Of a stretch of DNA of 27,950 nt, positions 13,768-22,950 are shown piece by piece (position 1 is the first letter of the stretch; each line of letters begins with the position of its first letter). Under the pieces are notes generated by a model that worked only from the letters and a program-made list of their open reading frames with translations, ran no database searches and was not told where the DNA came from. A program made the position numbers and the translations under genes. The stretch comes from Bacillota bacterium (GTDB lineage: Bacteria > Bacillota > Clostridia > Lachnospirales > Lachnospiraceae): positions 1 to 27,950 of the forward strand of contig JAEYPA010000041.1 of the NCBI GenBank assembly GCA_023411225.1. Direction: 5' to 3'.

Positions 13768-14907
13768 TTACCCCCTAACGTTGTTTTTTTGTTGTAGACC
13801 AATATTTAGCACAAGACCAATTGCAATCATGCTACTAATAAGCGAACTTAAACCATTACTTAAAAATGGTAAAGGTAAACCAGTGTTTGGTAATATCATG
13901 GTGGCTACACCAATATTTGCAAATACCTGAAACATAAACATGGCAGAAATACCAATGCATATTAATTTTCCAAGACGGTCCTTGGCTTTTCTAGCTGTCA
14001 TCAAACACATAAATATGATGATGGCCAACAATAATAGAATCAAACAACCGCCAATAAAGCCAAACTCTTCGCCAATAACACTCCAGATAAAGTCACTTTC
14101 ATTTACACCAACAGAGGAATAATTACGAGGAGTTGAAGGGCCTTCCGATAATAACTTACCATACAAATTACCAGTACCTATCGCCTGAATTGAGGATAAT
14201 TGTTGCCAATTCAATCCTAGTGCATAAACTGGGTTATCAGGATCTAAAAAAGCTTGTAAACGTTTTACCTGATATGCCTCCACCAGGATCTTTTCTCCTG
14301 GTTGAAACAAGTACCATACAAAAGCAGTAATACTAGGTATCATAACTCCTAAAGTTGGAATGATTATCTTATAACTTAATCCAGCCGCAAATATCATTGT
14401 TACAAAAACAAAGACCATTACCATACTAGAGGATAAATCAGGCTGTTTAAGAATTAGTAAAGTAGGTACTATTGTAATGGCTCCAGAGAGTAGAACTATA
14501 TAAAACTTATTCATCTTGGTCTCTAATTTAGTAAATAGTACTGCGAGCATTAATATAAGTGAGATCTTAGCTAACTCAGATGGCTGAAGATTTATCACCT
14601 TTAAATCAATCCACCGATAGCAATAGGTACCTAAATCTGTTCCTAGCGGAGAATATTTAGCTAAAAACAGTAATATAATTACCGCCACATAATAAACTGC
14701 TACAAACTGAGCAATAAAATGATAATCCAGTAGTGCCACAGCTGCTATTATAATTAATCCCAAAATCAAACCAGCTAACTGCCTGATGTAAGCAGAATCA
14801 CCACCAGATAATTTTATAGCGTATGAACTGATTAGAGATAAGATACACACAATAACAACTAGAGACACATTAAGATTTTTAAAGTTATATTGTTTAAAAT
14901 TAAACAT
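13768..14907 (-). CDS. rodA: RodA-type peptidoglycan glycosyltransferase (SEDS family)
   Basis: The 379-residue polytopic membrane protein (about 10 segments) has SEDS hallmarks: RWIDLKVINLQPSELAKI, LKQPDLSSSM, the ESDFIWSVIGEEFGF loop carrying the catalytic Asp, and ILPNTGLPLPFLSNGLSS near the C-terminus. SEDS proteins polymerise lipid II together with a class B PBP; here the partner is the PBP2 type at 16775-19639, and MreBCD are encoded in the same cluster, favouring RodA over FtsW or SpoVE. The usual SYGGS ending reads SNGLS, a modest variation. AAGGATG precedes the ATG. It lies 12 bases after minE. Confidence 0.92.
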   Translation of the reverse strand: MFNFKQYNFKNLNVSLVVIVCILSLISSYAIKLSGGDSAYIRQLAGLILGLIIIAAVALLDYHFIAQFVAVYYVAVIILLFLAKYSPLGTDLGTYCYRWIDLKVINLQPSELAKISLILMLAVLFTKLETKMNKFYIVLLSGAITIVPTLLILKQPDLSSSMVMVFVFVTMIFAAGLSYKIIIPTLGVMIPSITAFVWYLFQPGEKILVEAYQVKRLQAFLDPDNPVYALGLNWQQLSSIQAIGTGNLYGKLLSEGPSTPRNYSSVGVNESDFIWSVIGEEFGFIGGCLILLLLAIIIFMCLMTARKAKDRLGKLICIGISAMFMFQVFANIGVATMILPNTGLPLPFLSNGLSSLISSMIAIGLVLNIGLQQKNNVRG

Positions 14908-14919
14908 GGAAATTCATCC

Positions 14920-15198
14920 TTATGATTTCTTACCCGTCTTTAGATCTTTAATAGGAATATTGGCAAATAATGCAGGGACACTGCCATTATTACCTTCAGA
15001 TTCGGTCTGGGTGATTTTAATATCTAGTCCTGCAGTATCAATCTCAACATATTTAGAAATCACTGCAATGATATCATTTTTAATCTGTTCCATAATCTCC
15101 GGGGAGCAGTTAGCTCGATCAGAGACTAAAACCAGTTTAAGTCTGTCTTTTGCAACAGAACTGGAAGTTTTCTTTTTGAAAAAATCTGCAAAACTCAT
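14920..15198 (-). CDS. minE: MinE cell division topological specificity factor
   Basis: This 92-residue protein fits MinE: an N-terminal MSFADFFKKK membrane-targeting helix, the MinD-binding region (SSVAKDRLKLVLVSDRA, about 14-30) and a C-terminal dimerisation domain (IMEQIKNDIIAVISKYVEID...). It stimulates MinD ATPase and drives pole-to-pole oscillation that keeps MinC away from midcell. MinE is absent from Bacillus but present in many Clostridia. It is the last of minCDE, 15 bases after minD. Confidence 0.95.
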   Translation of the reverse strand: MSFADFFKKKTSSSVAKDRLKLVLVSDRANCSPEIMEQIKNDIIAVISKYVEIDTAGLDIKITQTESEGNNGSVPALFANIPIKDLKTGKKS

Positions 15199-15213
15199 AA
15201 TCCTTCCCCCTCA

Positions 15214-16005
15214 TTAGTTTTTCTTTAATAGATGAGCCAGTTTGCTCATAATTCCAGATTTCACATTAAGATCTAATAAAGGAACTTCTTCTCCTGTAAT
15301 TCTATGACAAATGTTCATGTAGGCTTTACCTGCTAAGCTGTCAGAACCAACTAAAGGCTCACCTTGATTGGTAGAAACTACTATATTTTCATCATCAGGT
15401 ACTACACCAATTAAATCAATAGCAAGAATCTCAACAACATCGTCAGCTGACATCATATCACCACGTTTTACCATATCAGTACGAAGACGATTCACAATTA
15501 AGTTTATCTTTTTAATTTCATGTGCTTCCAAAAGACCAATAATACGGTCAGCATCACGAACAGCAGATACTTCAGGGGTTGTCACTACTAAGGCACTATC
15601 AGCACCTGCAATGGCATTTAAGAATCCCTGTTCAATTCCTGCTGGACAGTCAAGTATAATATAGTCAAACTCACCTTTCAACTCTTCTGCTAATTTTCTC
15701 ATCTGTTCAGGAGACACTGAATTCTTGTCTCTTGTTTGGGCAGAAGGTAGTAGATAAAGATTTGGATATCTCTTATCCTTAATCAAAGCTTGTTTGATTC
15801 TACAATTTCCTTCAATAACATCTACCAAATTATAAACGATACGATTCTCAAGACCCATAACCACATCTAAGTTACGAAGGCCTATATCTGTATCAATTAA
15901 AACTACTTTCTTGTTTAACTTTGCTAAACCAGTTCCCACATTTGCTGTCGTGGTGGTCTTTCCTACTCCACCTTTTCCCGATGTTACTACTATCACTTCA
16001 CCCAT
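15214..16005 (-). CDS. minD: MinD septum site-determining ATPase
   Basis: The 263-residue protein has the deviant Walker A motif SGKGGVGKTT (9-18), VVLIDTDIGLRNLDVVMGLE, DCPAGIEQGF and a C-terminal amphipathic membrane-targeting helix (GIMSKLAHLLKKN). MinD binds membrane as an ATP dimer, recruits MinC and is released by MinE. Length and motifs are normal. The ATG has GGAGGATG upstream. It sits between minC and minE. Confidence 0.97.
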   Translation of the reverse strand: MGEVIVVTSGKGGVGKTTTTANVGTGLAKLNKKVVLIDTDIGLRNLDVVMGLENRIVYNLVDVIEGNCRIKQALIKDKRYPNLYLLPSAQTRDKNSVSPEQMRKLAEELKGEFDYIILDCPAGIEQGFLNAIAGADSALVVTTPEVSAVRDADRIIGLLEAHEIKKINLIVNRLRTDMVKRGDMMSADDVVEILAIDLIGVVPDDENIVVSTNQGEPLVGSDSLAGKAYMNICHRITGEEVPLLDLNVKSGIMSKLAHLLKKN

Positions 16006-16031
16006 TTAAGCATCCTCCAAACTATTTCTTA

Positions 16032-16700
16032 CTAATATAAATTAATATCATTAATTACATCTTTCGTCAATGGCTCAATATATATGTTGCCATTCTCAAT
16101 AAATGCAATTTTAGCTTCTTTAGCAGTCTCCTTTTGAGGTTTATCAGGCGCTCTGCCAAGAATATCTGCAATACGAATCTGTACCGGCTTCATGTCGAGT
16201 GCAACGACGAAAGCATTTTCATTGCCAGCAGCTCCTGCAAATACATTTCCTTTTAAGCTACCTAGTATAATGACATTACCTTTAGAAACAACTTTTGCTC
16301 CAGCATTGACATCACCAATAATTATTATGCTTGTCTCAGATTCTAAAGCTTGTCCGGAACGAAGGTTTCCTTTATAAAACTGTCCGGTGCTGGAGGACAA
16401 CTCCATTAACCGATCGTTTAGTGATTTCTTAAACTGATTTTCCAGGGCTTCATCATTTGAAACAATGCACATAATTTTTAAATCAGAGTTAGCATTGATA
16501 ATATCTAATATTTCTCTCTCCTCATCCGTGGAGAGTTCTCTGCCTTCAAAGCTGATGGCCATCGAAGCATTTCCTAAAAACTTCTTGGACTCAGAAAATT
16601 TATTTGCAATATTCTGCTTTAATTCATTAAAAGGTATCTGACCATCCAGTACAACTATAATTCCTGATTTGGTACCTTTGATTATTACCGAATTATTCAT
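16032..16700 (-). CDS. minC: MinC septum inhibitor
   Basis: The 222-residue protein has an N-terminal MinC_N domain (about 1-100: IIVVLDGQIPFNELKQNIANKFSES) and a C-terminal beta-helical domain (about 110-205: GNLRSGQALESETSIIIIGDVNAGAKVVSKGNVIILGSLKGNVFAGAAGNENAFV) that binds MinD and FtsZ. It blocks Z-ring assembly where MinD is enriched. AGGAGG lies 4-5 bases before the ATG. Two perfect hairpins fill the 74-base gap between the PBP2 gene and minC. Confidence 0.95.
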   Translation of the reverse strand: MNNSVIIKGTKSGIIVVLDGQIPFNELKQNIANKFSESKKFLGNASMAISFEGRELSTDEEREILDIINANSDLKIMCIVSNDEALENQFKKSLNDRLMELSSSTGQFYKGNLRSGQALESETSIIIIGDVNAGAKVVSKGNVIILGSLKGNVFAGAAGNENAFVVALDMKPVQIRIADILGRAPDKPQKETAKEAKIAFIENGNIYIEPLTKDVINDINLY

Positions 16701-16713
16701 AAAACCTCCTAAT

Positions 16714-16742
16714 TGATTTCATAAATTATGCGAATGAAATCA
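16714..16742 (-). promoter_or_regulatory. Perfect 9-bp hairpin just upstream of the minC ribosome binding site
   Basis: TGATTTCAT (16714-16722) and ATGAAATCA (16734-16742) are exact reverse complements with an 11-base loop, immediately before AATTAGGAGG. In the mRNA the stem lies a few bases from the minC ribosome binding site and could affect translation or mRNA processing. Confidence 0.5.
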
Positions 16743-16744
16743 TG

Positions 16745-16766
16745 GAGTACAGAAAAAACTGTACTC
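16745..16766 (-). promoter_or_regulatory. Perfect 8-bp hairpin after the PBP2 gene
   Basis: GAGTACAG (16745-16752) and CTGTACTC (16759-16766) are exact reverse complements around six A/T bases. It lies 8 bases after the PBP2 stop codon. The Ts are in the loop, not after the stem, so it is not a standard intrinsic terminator; 3-prime-end protection or a partial terminator is possible. Confidence 0.5.
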
Positions 16767-16774
16767 ACATATAT

Positions 16775-19639
16775 TTAGTCATGTAGAGCAGTGTTGAGTT
16801 CAGGAGCTTTTACTTTCTCATTTAAAAGATCCTTTCTACCTTCTACATCAAAATAATACTTGTAAACATCCCTGGCCAATTCGGCAGCATTACCAGAAGT
16901 ATATCCATGAGGAATTACAGAGGTAACACTAATTTCAGGATTCTCATATGGAGCGTAGGATACAAATAATGCATGGTCTGGAAGTTTCTTACTCTCTTGT
17001 GCGGTACCGGTTTTTCCGGCTACTGCGAAGTCAAAATCTTTAAATAATTTTTTAATGGAACTTCTCTCCCCGTTAACCGCCATATCCATGCCCTGTAATA
17101 CAGCATTCCAATAGGATTCATTAATATTCTTAAGCTCATTAAATACCTTAGGCTTATTCTCTAATACAGCCTTACCATTGATATCAACTACCTTGTTAAC
17201 AATTGATAAATCATATACGGTTCCTCTGTTGGATAAGCCGGTAACATATTTAGATAAGCTTGCAGGCGAAAAGTTATTTGTACCCTGTCCAATTGCGGAA
17301 CGTACACCTTGTTCATCAGAAACTTTACTTATATACTCAGATTGTAATTCGATTCCTGTCGGTTTACCAAAACCAAACATTTGGGCATACTTACTCAGCT
17401 TGGATAATGTTAAATCATCATGATAAGCACTATTCTTCCAACCTAAGTCCCAACCTACCTGATAGAAGAAGAAGTTACAGGATACCATAAGAGCCTCAGA
17501 AACATTGATATCACCATGACTGCTACTAACCCAACAATGAGGAGAAGGGTTAATCTTATCAAACACCAAATCGTCATGAATCTTCCTGTCAACAGTAATT
17601 TTATTCTCCTGTAAACCTGCGATAGAGACCAACATCTTATATGTGGAACCAGGTGCCGTCAATTGTTGAATTGGACGATTGATCAAAGGATAGGCATCAC
17701 TGGCAAGCAATTTTGAGTAGTAAGTGGAATCAATCCGGTTTGCTAACTTATTATTATCATAACCAGGGTAGCTTACCATAGCTTTTACAGCGCCTGTCTT
17801 TGTATCGGTTACTACAATGGAACCTGAGCATGGATTTAAAGCTAACTGTCCAGGCGTAATCTCAAGTTTAGTTATCTTCTCACGAATAAAGCTATAAGCA
17901 GAAGTGGAGCCACGCTTCAAATTATTAATGGCTTTCTCATCATATTTTAACACACCTTGGTCAAATAATAAAAGACAAATTTCCTCTCCAGTTATTTTTT
18001 TATCTGCAATCATATATTTGTAGAGAAGCTTGTTGAAATCTTTGTTTTTAGTAAGCTGTTCAATCATGTAATCCATCAGAGATTCATAGATTTCCCTAGA
18101 ATCATAATATCCCTGCGGATCACTAAATATTTTACGGTCGATTAAGTCATTACCTAAAGCATATTGGAGAAAATCACTTATAGTTATTGTACCTGCAGTG
18201 TAAGCTTTATAAGTTTCATCTTCTTTATCTATTGATTCAGTCAGAAGAATCTTATTATTCACTAGATAATCATAGAAAAAGCTTAGATATTCCTGATATT
18301 CATCAGTCTGACTCTTAGTTTTATCAGGTGAGGAATAGCTTAATATACTGCGAAGCTTCTTGAATACAGAATCTCTTCTTTTTACTAACTTATTATATAC
18401 ATCTTTCTCAGTGGATGTTGCATTGCTTTCTGAGAATTTGTTAATGTTTAATATCTCATTATCAATAAATGAGAAATAAACATTTTTTATTGGAATTACT
18501 TGTTCCGTGGAACGACCTTTCTTAACGGTCTCATTATCATTAGGATGAATTTTCGTCAAGAGAATACCGGCAAGTTCCTTTTCTATCAATGTATAGCAGG
18601 CATTCTGAAGATCAGCATCAATAGTCAGATGAACATCGCTACCACCTACAGCCTGATTACTAGTGGTGGAGTTTTCAATTTGATTATCAGAATTTAATGT
18701 GATTGTATTGGTACCCTTATTACCATGAAGGTACTTTTCAAAATCTGCCTCGATACCAGTCTTACCGAATTGATCACTTCTGGCATAGATTTTACTTCTG
18801 CCATCCTCCTCGGTATTCATAGTTGACCAAAGCTCATCGCTGATAGAACCGGTATAGCCCAAAATCTGAGCCATGGAATAGGCATACTTATCTGTGTATT
18901 TACGTGTGGTTCTCATTTCAATGTCAAGACCAGGCAAATCACCAGAGTATTCTTTAATGGCAGTTACAGTGGATTCACTGACATTGTCTGCTATGTCTAA
19001 GGCAACTGCATTGTTGTAGCCATTCAAGTATTTTTCAAAGCGAATGGCCATAATTTTATAGGCCTCCTGCTTTGTATACTCAGAAGAAATATTAAAACCT
19101 AAGCTATTGGAGCTTGTATCATAGCGAAGATAATCAAATACTTCTTCCGCTGTAGAATTAAGTTGTTCTTCAGTTAAACTTTTTATATTAGATAAAGCAT
19201 AAACATCTCTTTTAAAACTTTTTAAAGCATTACCTTCTTTTGTAAAGGTTACGTTGTCGTTTTTATCAATTGCAAGACCAAAGTCTATGTTAATGGAATC
19301 CCCATTACTTTCAATGATATGAATAATCTTATTTAGCATAGCATTTAGTGTTTCACTATTTGAAATGCTATCTGTATCCATTAGTGTCACAGAATAAGTA
19401 ATATCATTATAGGCAAGAAGTACACCGTTGCTATCATAGATATTACCACGAGTAGCAGGAACGTCTACCTCTTTTGTCGACTTGGCGGTAGCTTTTTCCC
19501 TATAAACTTCTCCCTTAACGATTTGCAGGCCAAAAAGACGATAGACTAATACGCCAAACAACATCAGATAAATCAAAGTGATAGGAAGAAGTCTGGAAGT
19601 CACAAGAGCTTTAATTTTTTCCAGAATGGTATCAATCAT
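16775..19639 (-). CDS. mrdA: Class B penicillin-binding protein (PBP2/MrdA type), with large insertion
   Basis: This 954-residue transpeptidase has a cytoplasmic N-terminus, one membrane segment (about 17-37), a dimerisation/pedestal domain (ATRGNIYDSNGVLLAYN, later RKYTDKYAYSMAQILGYTGSI) and a transpeptidase domain with STYK (Ser665, Lys668), SCN (720-722) and KTG (876-878). It crosslinks peptidoglycan with RodA during side-wall growth. Most PBP2 proteins have 600-730 residues; the excess lies between LTIDADLQ (338-345) and GSIVVTDTKTG (from 606), normally adjacent segments, where about 255 mostly helical, charged residues are inserted. The start overlaps the mreD stop (ATGA) and has AAAGGAG upstream. 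Its place after mreBCD and before minCDE-rodA supports an elongasome role. Confidence 0.93.
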   Translation of the reverse strand: MIDTILEKIKALVTSRLLPITLIYLMLFGVLVYRLFGLQIVKGEVYREKATAKSTKEVDVPATRGNIYDSNGVLLAYNDITYSVTLMDTDSISNSETLNAMLNKIIHIIESNGDSINIDFGLAIDKNDNVTFTKEGNALKSFKRDVYALSNIKSLTEEQLNSTAEEVFDYLRYDTSSNSLGFNISSEYTKQEAYKIMAIRFEKYLNGYNNAVALDIADNVSESTVTAIKEYSGDLPGLDIEMRTTRKYTDKYAYSMAQILGYTGSISDELWSTMNTEEDGRSKIYARSDQFGKTGIEADFEKYLHGNKGTNTITLNSDNQIENSTTSNQAVGGSDVHLTIDADLQNACYTLIEKELAGILLTKIHPNDNETVKKGRSTEQVIPIKNVYFSFIDNEILNINKFSESNATSTEKDVYNKLVKRRDSVFKKLRSILSYSSPDKTKSQTDEYQEYLSFFYDYLVNNKILLTESIDKEDETYKAYTAGTITISDFLQYALGNDLIDRKIFSDPQGYYDSREIYESLMDYMIEQLTKNKDFNKLLYKYMIADKKITGEEICLLLFDQGVLKYDEKAINNLKRGSTSAYSFIREKITKLEITPGQLALNPCSGSIVVTDTKTGAVKAMVSYPGYDNNKLANRIDSTYYSKLLASDAYPLINRPIQQLTAPGSTYKMLVSIAGLQENKITVDRKIHDDLVFDKINPSPHCWVSSSHGDINVSEALMVSCNFFFYQVGWDLGWKNSAYHDDLTLSKLSKYAQMFGFGKPTGIELQSEYISKVSDEQGVRSAIGQGTNNFSPASLSKYVTGLSNRGTVYDLSIVNKVVDINGKAVLENKPKVFNELKNINESYWNAVLQGMDMAVNGERSSIKKLFKDFDFAVAGKTGTAQESKKLPDHALFVSYAPYENPEISVTSVIPHGYTSGNAAELARDVYKYYFDVEGRKDLLNEKVKAPELNTALHD

Positions 19640-20154
19640 ATGGTCTCCTTTCCAGATTTTTGTTCCGAACGAATAATTATAAAATGAATTAGCTTATACA
19701 AAAGAATAGATACTAAAACAGTATAGACTAATTCAGGAAGCATAATCTTAATAAAATAATATGGTAGATTGGTGCGGTTTCTCAGTAAAAATGTAAGAAT
19801 AAAATATAAGAAATTATAGAAAATATCGCTTAATCCAACCAATAAAATGGGAATCGTATAATCATCCCTGTAATAAATCTTATTGCAAAGGCCAACTAGA
19901 TATCCTACTAGCATATAAATGAGACCATATACGCCTACTAAACTGTTATATTGACAATCAACTAATAAGCCCAGGAATAAACCTAGAAACATAGCCTCTA
20001 CTTTGCCACGCATATATCCAATAGCAACCACAATAATTAGTATTAAATTAGGAACGACATTAGCCAGTGCTATTTTTTGCAACACAGTGGTTTGTAAAAG
20101 ATAACAAACCAGAATTAATGCCGTCATGTAAAGAAATCGTTTCATAGTTACCAT
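19636..20154 (-). CDS. mreD: MreD rod-shape membrane protein
   Basis: The 172-residue protein is almost entirely hydrophobic, with about five or six membrane segments, and includes the MreD-type VVPNLILIIVVAIGYMRGKVEAMFLGLFLGLLVDC stretch. It links MreB/MreC to RodA and PBP2 in the elongasome. Its stop codon overlaps the PBP2 start by 4 bases (ATGA) and its start is 3 bases after the mreC stop, so translation is probably coupled. Low sequence conservation is normal for MreD; context adds much of the certainty. Confidence 0.92.
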   Translation of the reverse strand: MVTMKRFLYMTALILVCYLLQTTVLQKIALANVVPNLILIIVVAIGYMRGKVEAMFLGLFLGLLVDCQYNSLVGVYGLIYMLVGYLVGLCNKIYYRDDYTIPILLVGLSDIFYNFLYFILTFLLRNRTNLPYYFIKIMLPELVYTVLVSILLYKLIHFIIIRSEQKSGKETI

Positions 20155-20157
20155 CCT

Positions 20158-21054
20158 TTATTTTGAACTCTTCTCATTATCTTTTGAGGGCTCATTAGGA
20201 TCCGCTTTTATCATCGGCTCTTTTAATTTGGTTATAACCAAAACAGTTTCAAGTTTTGAAAAATCAACAGCAGGTCTGATTGTTCCAGACTGACTCATAT
20301 TATTGGAATCCAAAGATACGCTATCTACATATCCGATGAGTATGCCAGGCAGGAACTTGGTGCTTACTTTAGAGGTAACAATTTCATTGCCTACTTCTAC
20401 AACTACGTCCTTCTTAATCGTATTCATCTCGATGAGACCACTACTAAATAACTCCAAATTACCCTGAATATTACAGGTGTCACCAGTATCTCTAAGCATA
20501 CCACCAACGTTGCTGGCATCATCTACAATCAAACGAATTTTAGAGTAGTTTTTGCCTACTTCTATTATAATGCCTACTAAACCTTCATCTGCAATAACAT
20601 TCATGCCAACTAACAAACCATCTTCAGTGCCTTTATCGATTGTGATGGTACTATACCAGTTGTTTGGGTCATAACTGATTACTGTAGCAGCCACCTTTGG
20701 ATAGGTTTTATAGTTCTGGTCAAGTTTATAGAGCTTACGATAAGTATCAAGCTCATGCTTGTCCTGTAGTAGATTATTATTTTCTGTCTTTAACTGAATA
20801 ATCTCCCGTTGCAATGTCTTATTTTCTTCCGTTAACTTCTCTACAGAATTAATCAGTTCGGCTTTGGAATGAATGAAATTTCCAATCTCATTAATGCCCT
20901 TTTGCATAGGCGTCATGACCCTTCCTACCAATGTCTTAGCAGGGGCAATTGCCTCACTATATTTAAATGATACAAATATCAGAATTAAGCATAGCACAGT
21001 TAATCCTAACAGAATATATCTAGGTGCTATGTTAATCTTTAACCGACGTCTCAT
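20158..21054 (-). CDS. mreC: MreC rod-shape protein
   Basis: The 298-residue protein has a basic N-terminus, one membrane segment (about 14-31), a coiled coil (about 62-105: SVEKLTEENKTLQREIIQLKTENNNLL) and the extracytoplasmic beta domain (AATVISYDPNNWYSTITIDKGTEDGLLVGMNVIADEGLVGII, then TSKVSTKFLPGILIGYV). MreC scaffolds PBP2 and RodA outside the membrane. The C-terminal 20 residues are charged and low in complexity. It lies 18 bases after mreB. Confidence 0.95.
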   Translation of the reverse strand: MRRRLKINIAPRYILLGLTVLCLILIFVSFKYSEAIAPAKTLVGRVMTPMQKGINEIGNFIHSKAELINSVEKLTEENKTLQREIIQLKTENNNLLQDKHELDTYRKLYKLDQNYKTYPKVAATVISYDPNNWYSTITIDKGTEDGLLVGMNVIADEGLVGIIIEVGKNYSKIRLIVDDASNVGGMLRDTGDTCNIQGNLELFSSGLIEMNTIKKDVVVEVGNEIVTSKVSTKFLPGILIGYVDSVSLDSNNMSQSGTIRPAVDFSKLETVLVITKLKEPMIKADPNEPSKDNEKSSK

Positions 21055-21072
21055 AGGAAACTCCCTTCCCTA

Positions 21073-22101
21073 TTATTTTAGTTTTCTCTTTATGGAACCG
21101 GATGCAATAATAGATGTCAGAGTTTTTAGATTGGAGTCATCTATAATTGTACCAAGTCCACTAATTACTGCATTGGCAGGGTTTGGACAGATATTAACTT
21201 TAAGATCTGTTTCTTGGCTGATTAGATTATCTAGGTTACGGATACTAGAGGATCCACCTAAAATATAGATGCCTGAATCAATAATATCTGAGGAGATTTC
21301 AGGAGGAGTTCTCTCCAAAATCATCTTAATATTATCAATAATGCTATTCAGATATTCTATAATGGCTTCATGAACCATATTGGAGTTAATCTCCATCTCA
21401 CTAGGAAGTCCTGTTACAACATTACGACCATATACCTTGATAGATCTTTCCTCTGTATTATAAGCGTCTGCCAATTCCTTCTTTATGTTTTCAGCAGTTT
21501 TATCCCCAATTAGCAGATTATATTTCTTCTTTACATATAACCGGATAGATTCATCCAGTTTATTACCTCCAATTGGAATCAACTTACTGATGACAATACC
21601 ACCTAAAGACATAATACTTATTTCAGTTGTATCTGCACCAATATCTACTGTCATGACACCGGAAGCACAGGTGATGTCAAGACCTGCTCCTAATGCAGCA
21701 GCAATTGGTTTTTCCACAATCCCAACAGATTTGGCTTTAATGCATGAGTGGGCAATTAAATCTTTAAAAGCCATCTTTTCTACTTCAGTAATATCAGTTG
21801 GTACTGCTATTATACAATAACCACCTTTAAAGTTGGTTCTTAATATTTTCTTAAATGCTAAGTTTATTAATGTCTCCATATTGGCGATATCTGCAATAAC
21901 ACCATTACGTACAGGATAAGAAACCTTAATATTACGAGGTGCTTTCTCTAACATCTCATAAGCTTCATCTCCAAATGCAATTACACGCTTTTTATTTTCA
22001 ATAGCAATTACATTTTTTTCATCAAATACAATCTCATGTCCTTTACGGTATATTTTTAATGTACTAGTACCTAAATCAATTCCTAATAATCTATTTGTCA
22101 T
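21073..22101 (-). CDS. mreB: MreB/Mbl-family actin-like protein
   Basis: The 342-residue protein has the actin-fold motifs of MreB: phosphate 1 (GIDLGTSTLKIY, 7-18), VRNGVIADIANME, GIVEKPIAAALGAGLDI, phosphate 2 (TVDIGADTTEISIM), LIPIGGNKLDESI and the adenosine motif (IYILGGSSSIRNLD). It forms membrane-associated filaments that guide lateral wall synthesis. GTSTLKIY departs slightly from the usual GTANTLVY of housekeeping MreB, so it might be a divergent paralogue, but its place in mreBCD makes it the operon's working copy. Confidence 0.93.
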   Translation of the reverse strand: MTNRLLGIDLGTSTLKIYRKGHEIVFDEKNVIAIENKKRVIAFGDEAYEMLEKAPRNIKVSYPVRNGVIADIANMETLINLAFKKILRTNFKGGYCIIAVPTDITEVEKMAFKDLIAHSCIKAKSVGIVEKPIAAALGAGLDITCASGVMTVDIGADTTEISIMSLGGIVISKLIPIGGNKLDESIRLYVKKKYNLLIGDKTAENIKKELADAYNTEERSIKVYGRNVVTGLPSEMEINSNMVHEAIIEYLNSIIDNIKMILERTPPEISSDIIDSGIYILGGSSSIRNLDNLISQETDLKVNICPNPANAVISGLGTIIDDSNLKTLTSIIASGSIKRKLK

Positions 22102-22120
22102 TGTTTTCTCCCTTCTAGAT

Positions 22121-22816
22121 TTACAGCAGTCCCTGTTCTTTTAAGCTTATATATTTATTATCTCCAATAATCAAGTGATCCATAAGCTTGATTCCTATTA
22201 ATACTCCAGCTTCCTTCACCCTCTTGGTTGCAGTCAGGTCCTCAGTACTTGGAGAGGGGTCCCCGCTAGGGTGATTGTGTAGAAGTATAATATTAACTGC
22301 ACCATGCTTTAATGCATAGATAAAGAGTTCTCTTGGCGCAAGTAAAGAAGCGTTTACTGTTCCCGAAGATATTATTTTGTCACCGAGTATCTTACTTTTA
22401 GAATCTAGTAAAACAAGCATAATCTGTTCATTCGTAAGATGACGCATGTCCTCCATATAATAACTAGCAACTGAATTGGGAGACAATAGGTGAACACCAT
22501 CTTTTCTTGTGGCTTTTGCCATCCGTCTGGTGATTTCAGATAGACAGAGAAGCTGAGTTGCTTTGACCTGACCAATACCATGTAACATCATTAATTCATT
22601 GTATGTCAAGTGATAAAGATTAAGCAGACCACTAAATTCCTGGTCGCTGTGTAGAATTCTAGAGGCAAGATGCAGAGCATCCTCCTTCTTAGAACCAGTC
22701 CTTAAAATGATTGCTAGTAACTCTTCGTCAGACAAAGCATGAACGCCCAACCGGTTGAATTTCTCGTAAGGGCGTTCAAATATTGGTAATGTTATTGAAG
22801 ATCTACGTGGTACCAT
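22121..22816 (-). CDS. radC: RadC/YeeS-family JAMM-domain protein
   Basis: The 231-residue protein has an N-terminal helix-hairpin-helix part (about 20-85: LGVHALSDEELLAIILRTGS, LMMLHGIGQVKATQL) and a C-terminal JAMM/MPN+ metalloprotease-like domain with HNHPSGDPSPSTED, giving metal ligands His180, His182 and Asp193. Despite its name, a DNA repair role is not established. The ATG at 22816 follows AGGAGC. The radC-mreB adjacency is also seen in B. subtilis. It opens the mre-min cluster. Confidence 0.93.
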   Translation of the reverse strand: MVPRRSSITLPIFERPYEKFNRLGVHALSDEELLAIILRTGSKKEDALHLASRILHSDQEFSGLLNLYHLTYNELMMLHGIGQVKATQLLCLSEITRRMAKATRKDGVHLLSPNSVASYYMEDMRHLTNEQIMLVLLDSKSKILGDKIISSGTVNASLLAPRELFIYALKHGAVNIILLHNHPSGDPSPSTEDLTATKRVKEAGVLIGIKLMDHLIIGDNKYISLKEQGLL

Positions 22817-22892
22817 AAGAATAAGCTCCTATCTGTCTCTTCAAGCATCTGCCCCAAATGCCAGCCGACATAAATTGTTAGCTGTTCTTATG

Positions 22893-22927
22893 AAAAAAAA
22901 TCTTCCACGCTACATTTTAGCATATCT
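22893..22927 (-). promoter_or_regulatory. Extended -10 promoter or weak terminator in the gap upstream of radC
   Basis: On the minus strand, TGCTAAAAT (22922-22914) is a good extended -10 element, but no convincing -35 lies upstream. The same bases form a short stem (ATGCTA against TAGCGT, one wobble) followed 6 bases later by eight Ts, which could instead be a weak terminator after the PLP-enzyme gene. Only one of these readings need be right. Confidence 0.35.
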
Positions 22928-22950
22928 ATTTTGGTTTGTATACCTTTTTA

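Noticed and set aside
22817..22950. SOS/LexA box upstream of radC
   Set aside because: No match to a GAAC-N4-GTTC type dyad was found in the gap, and radC is not reliably SOS-controlled in Firmicutes.
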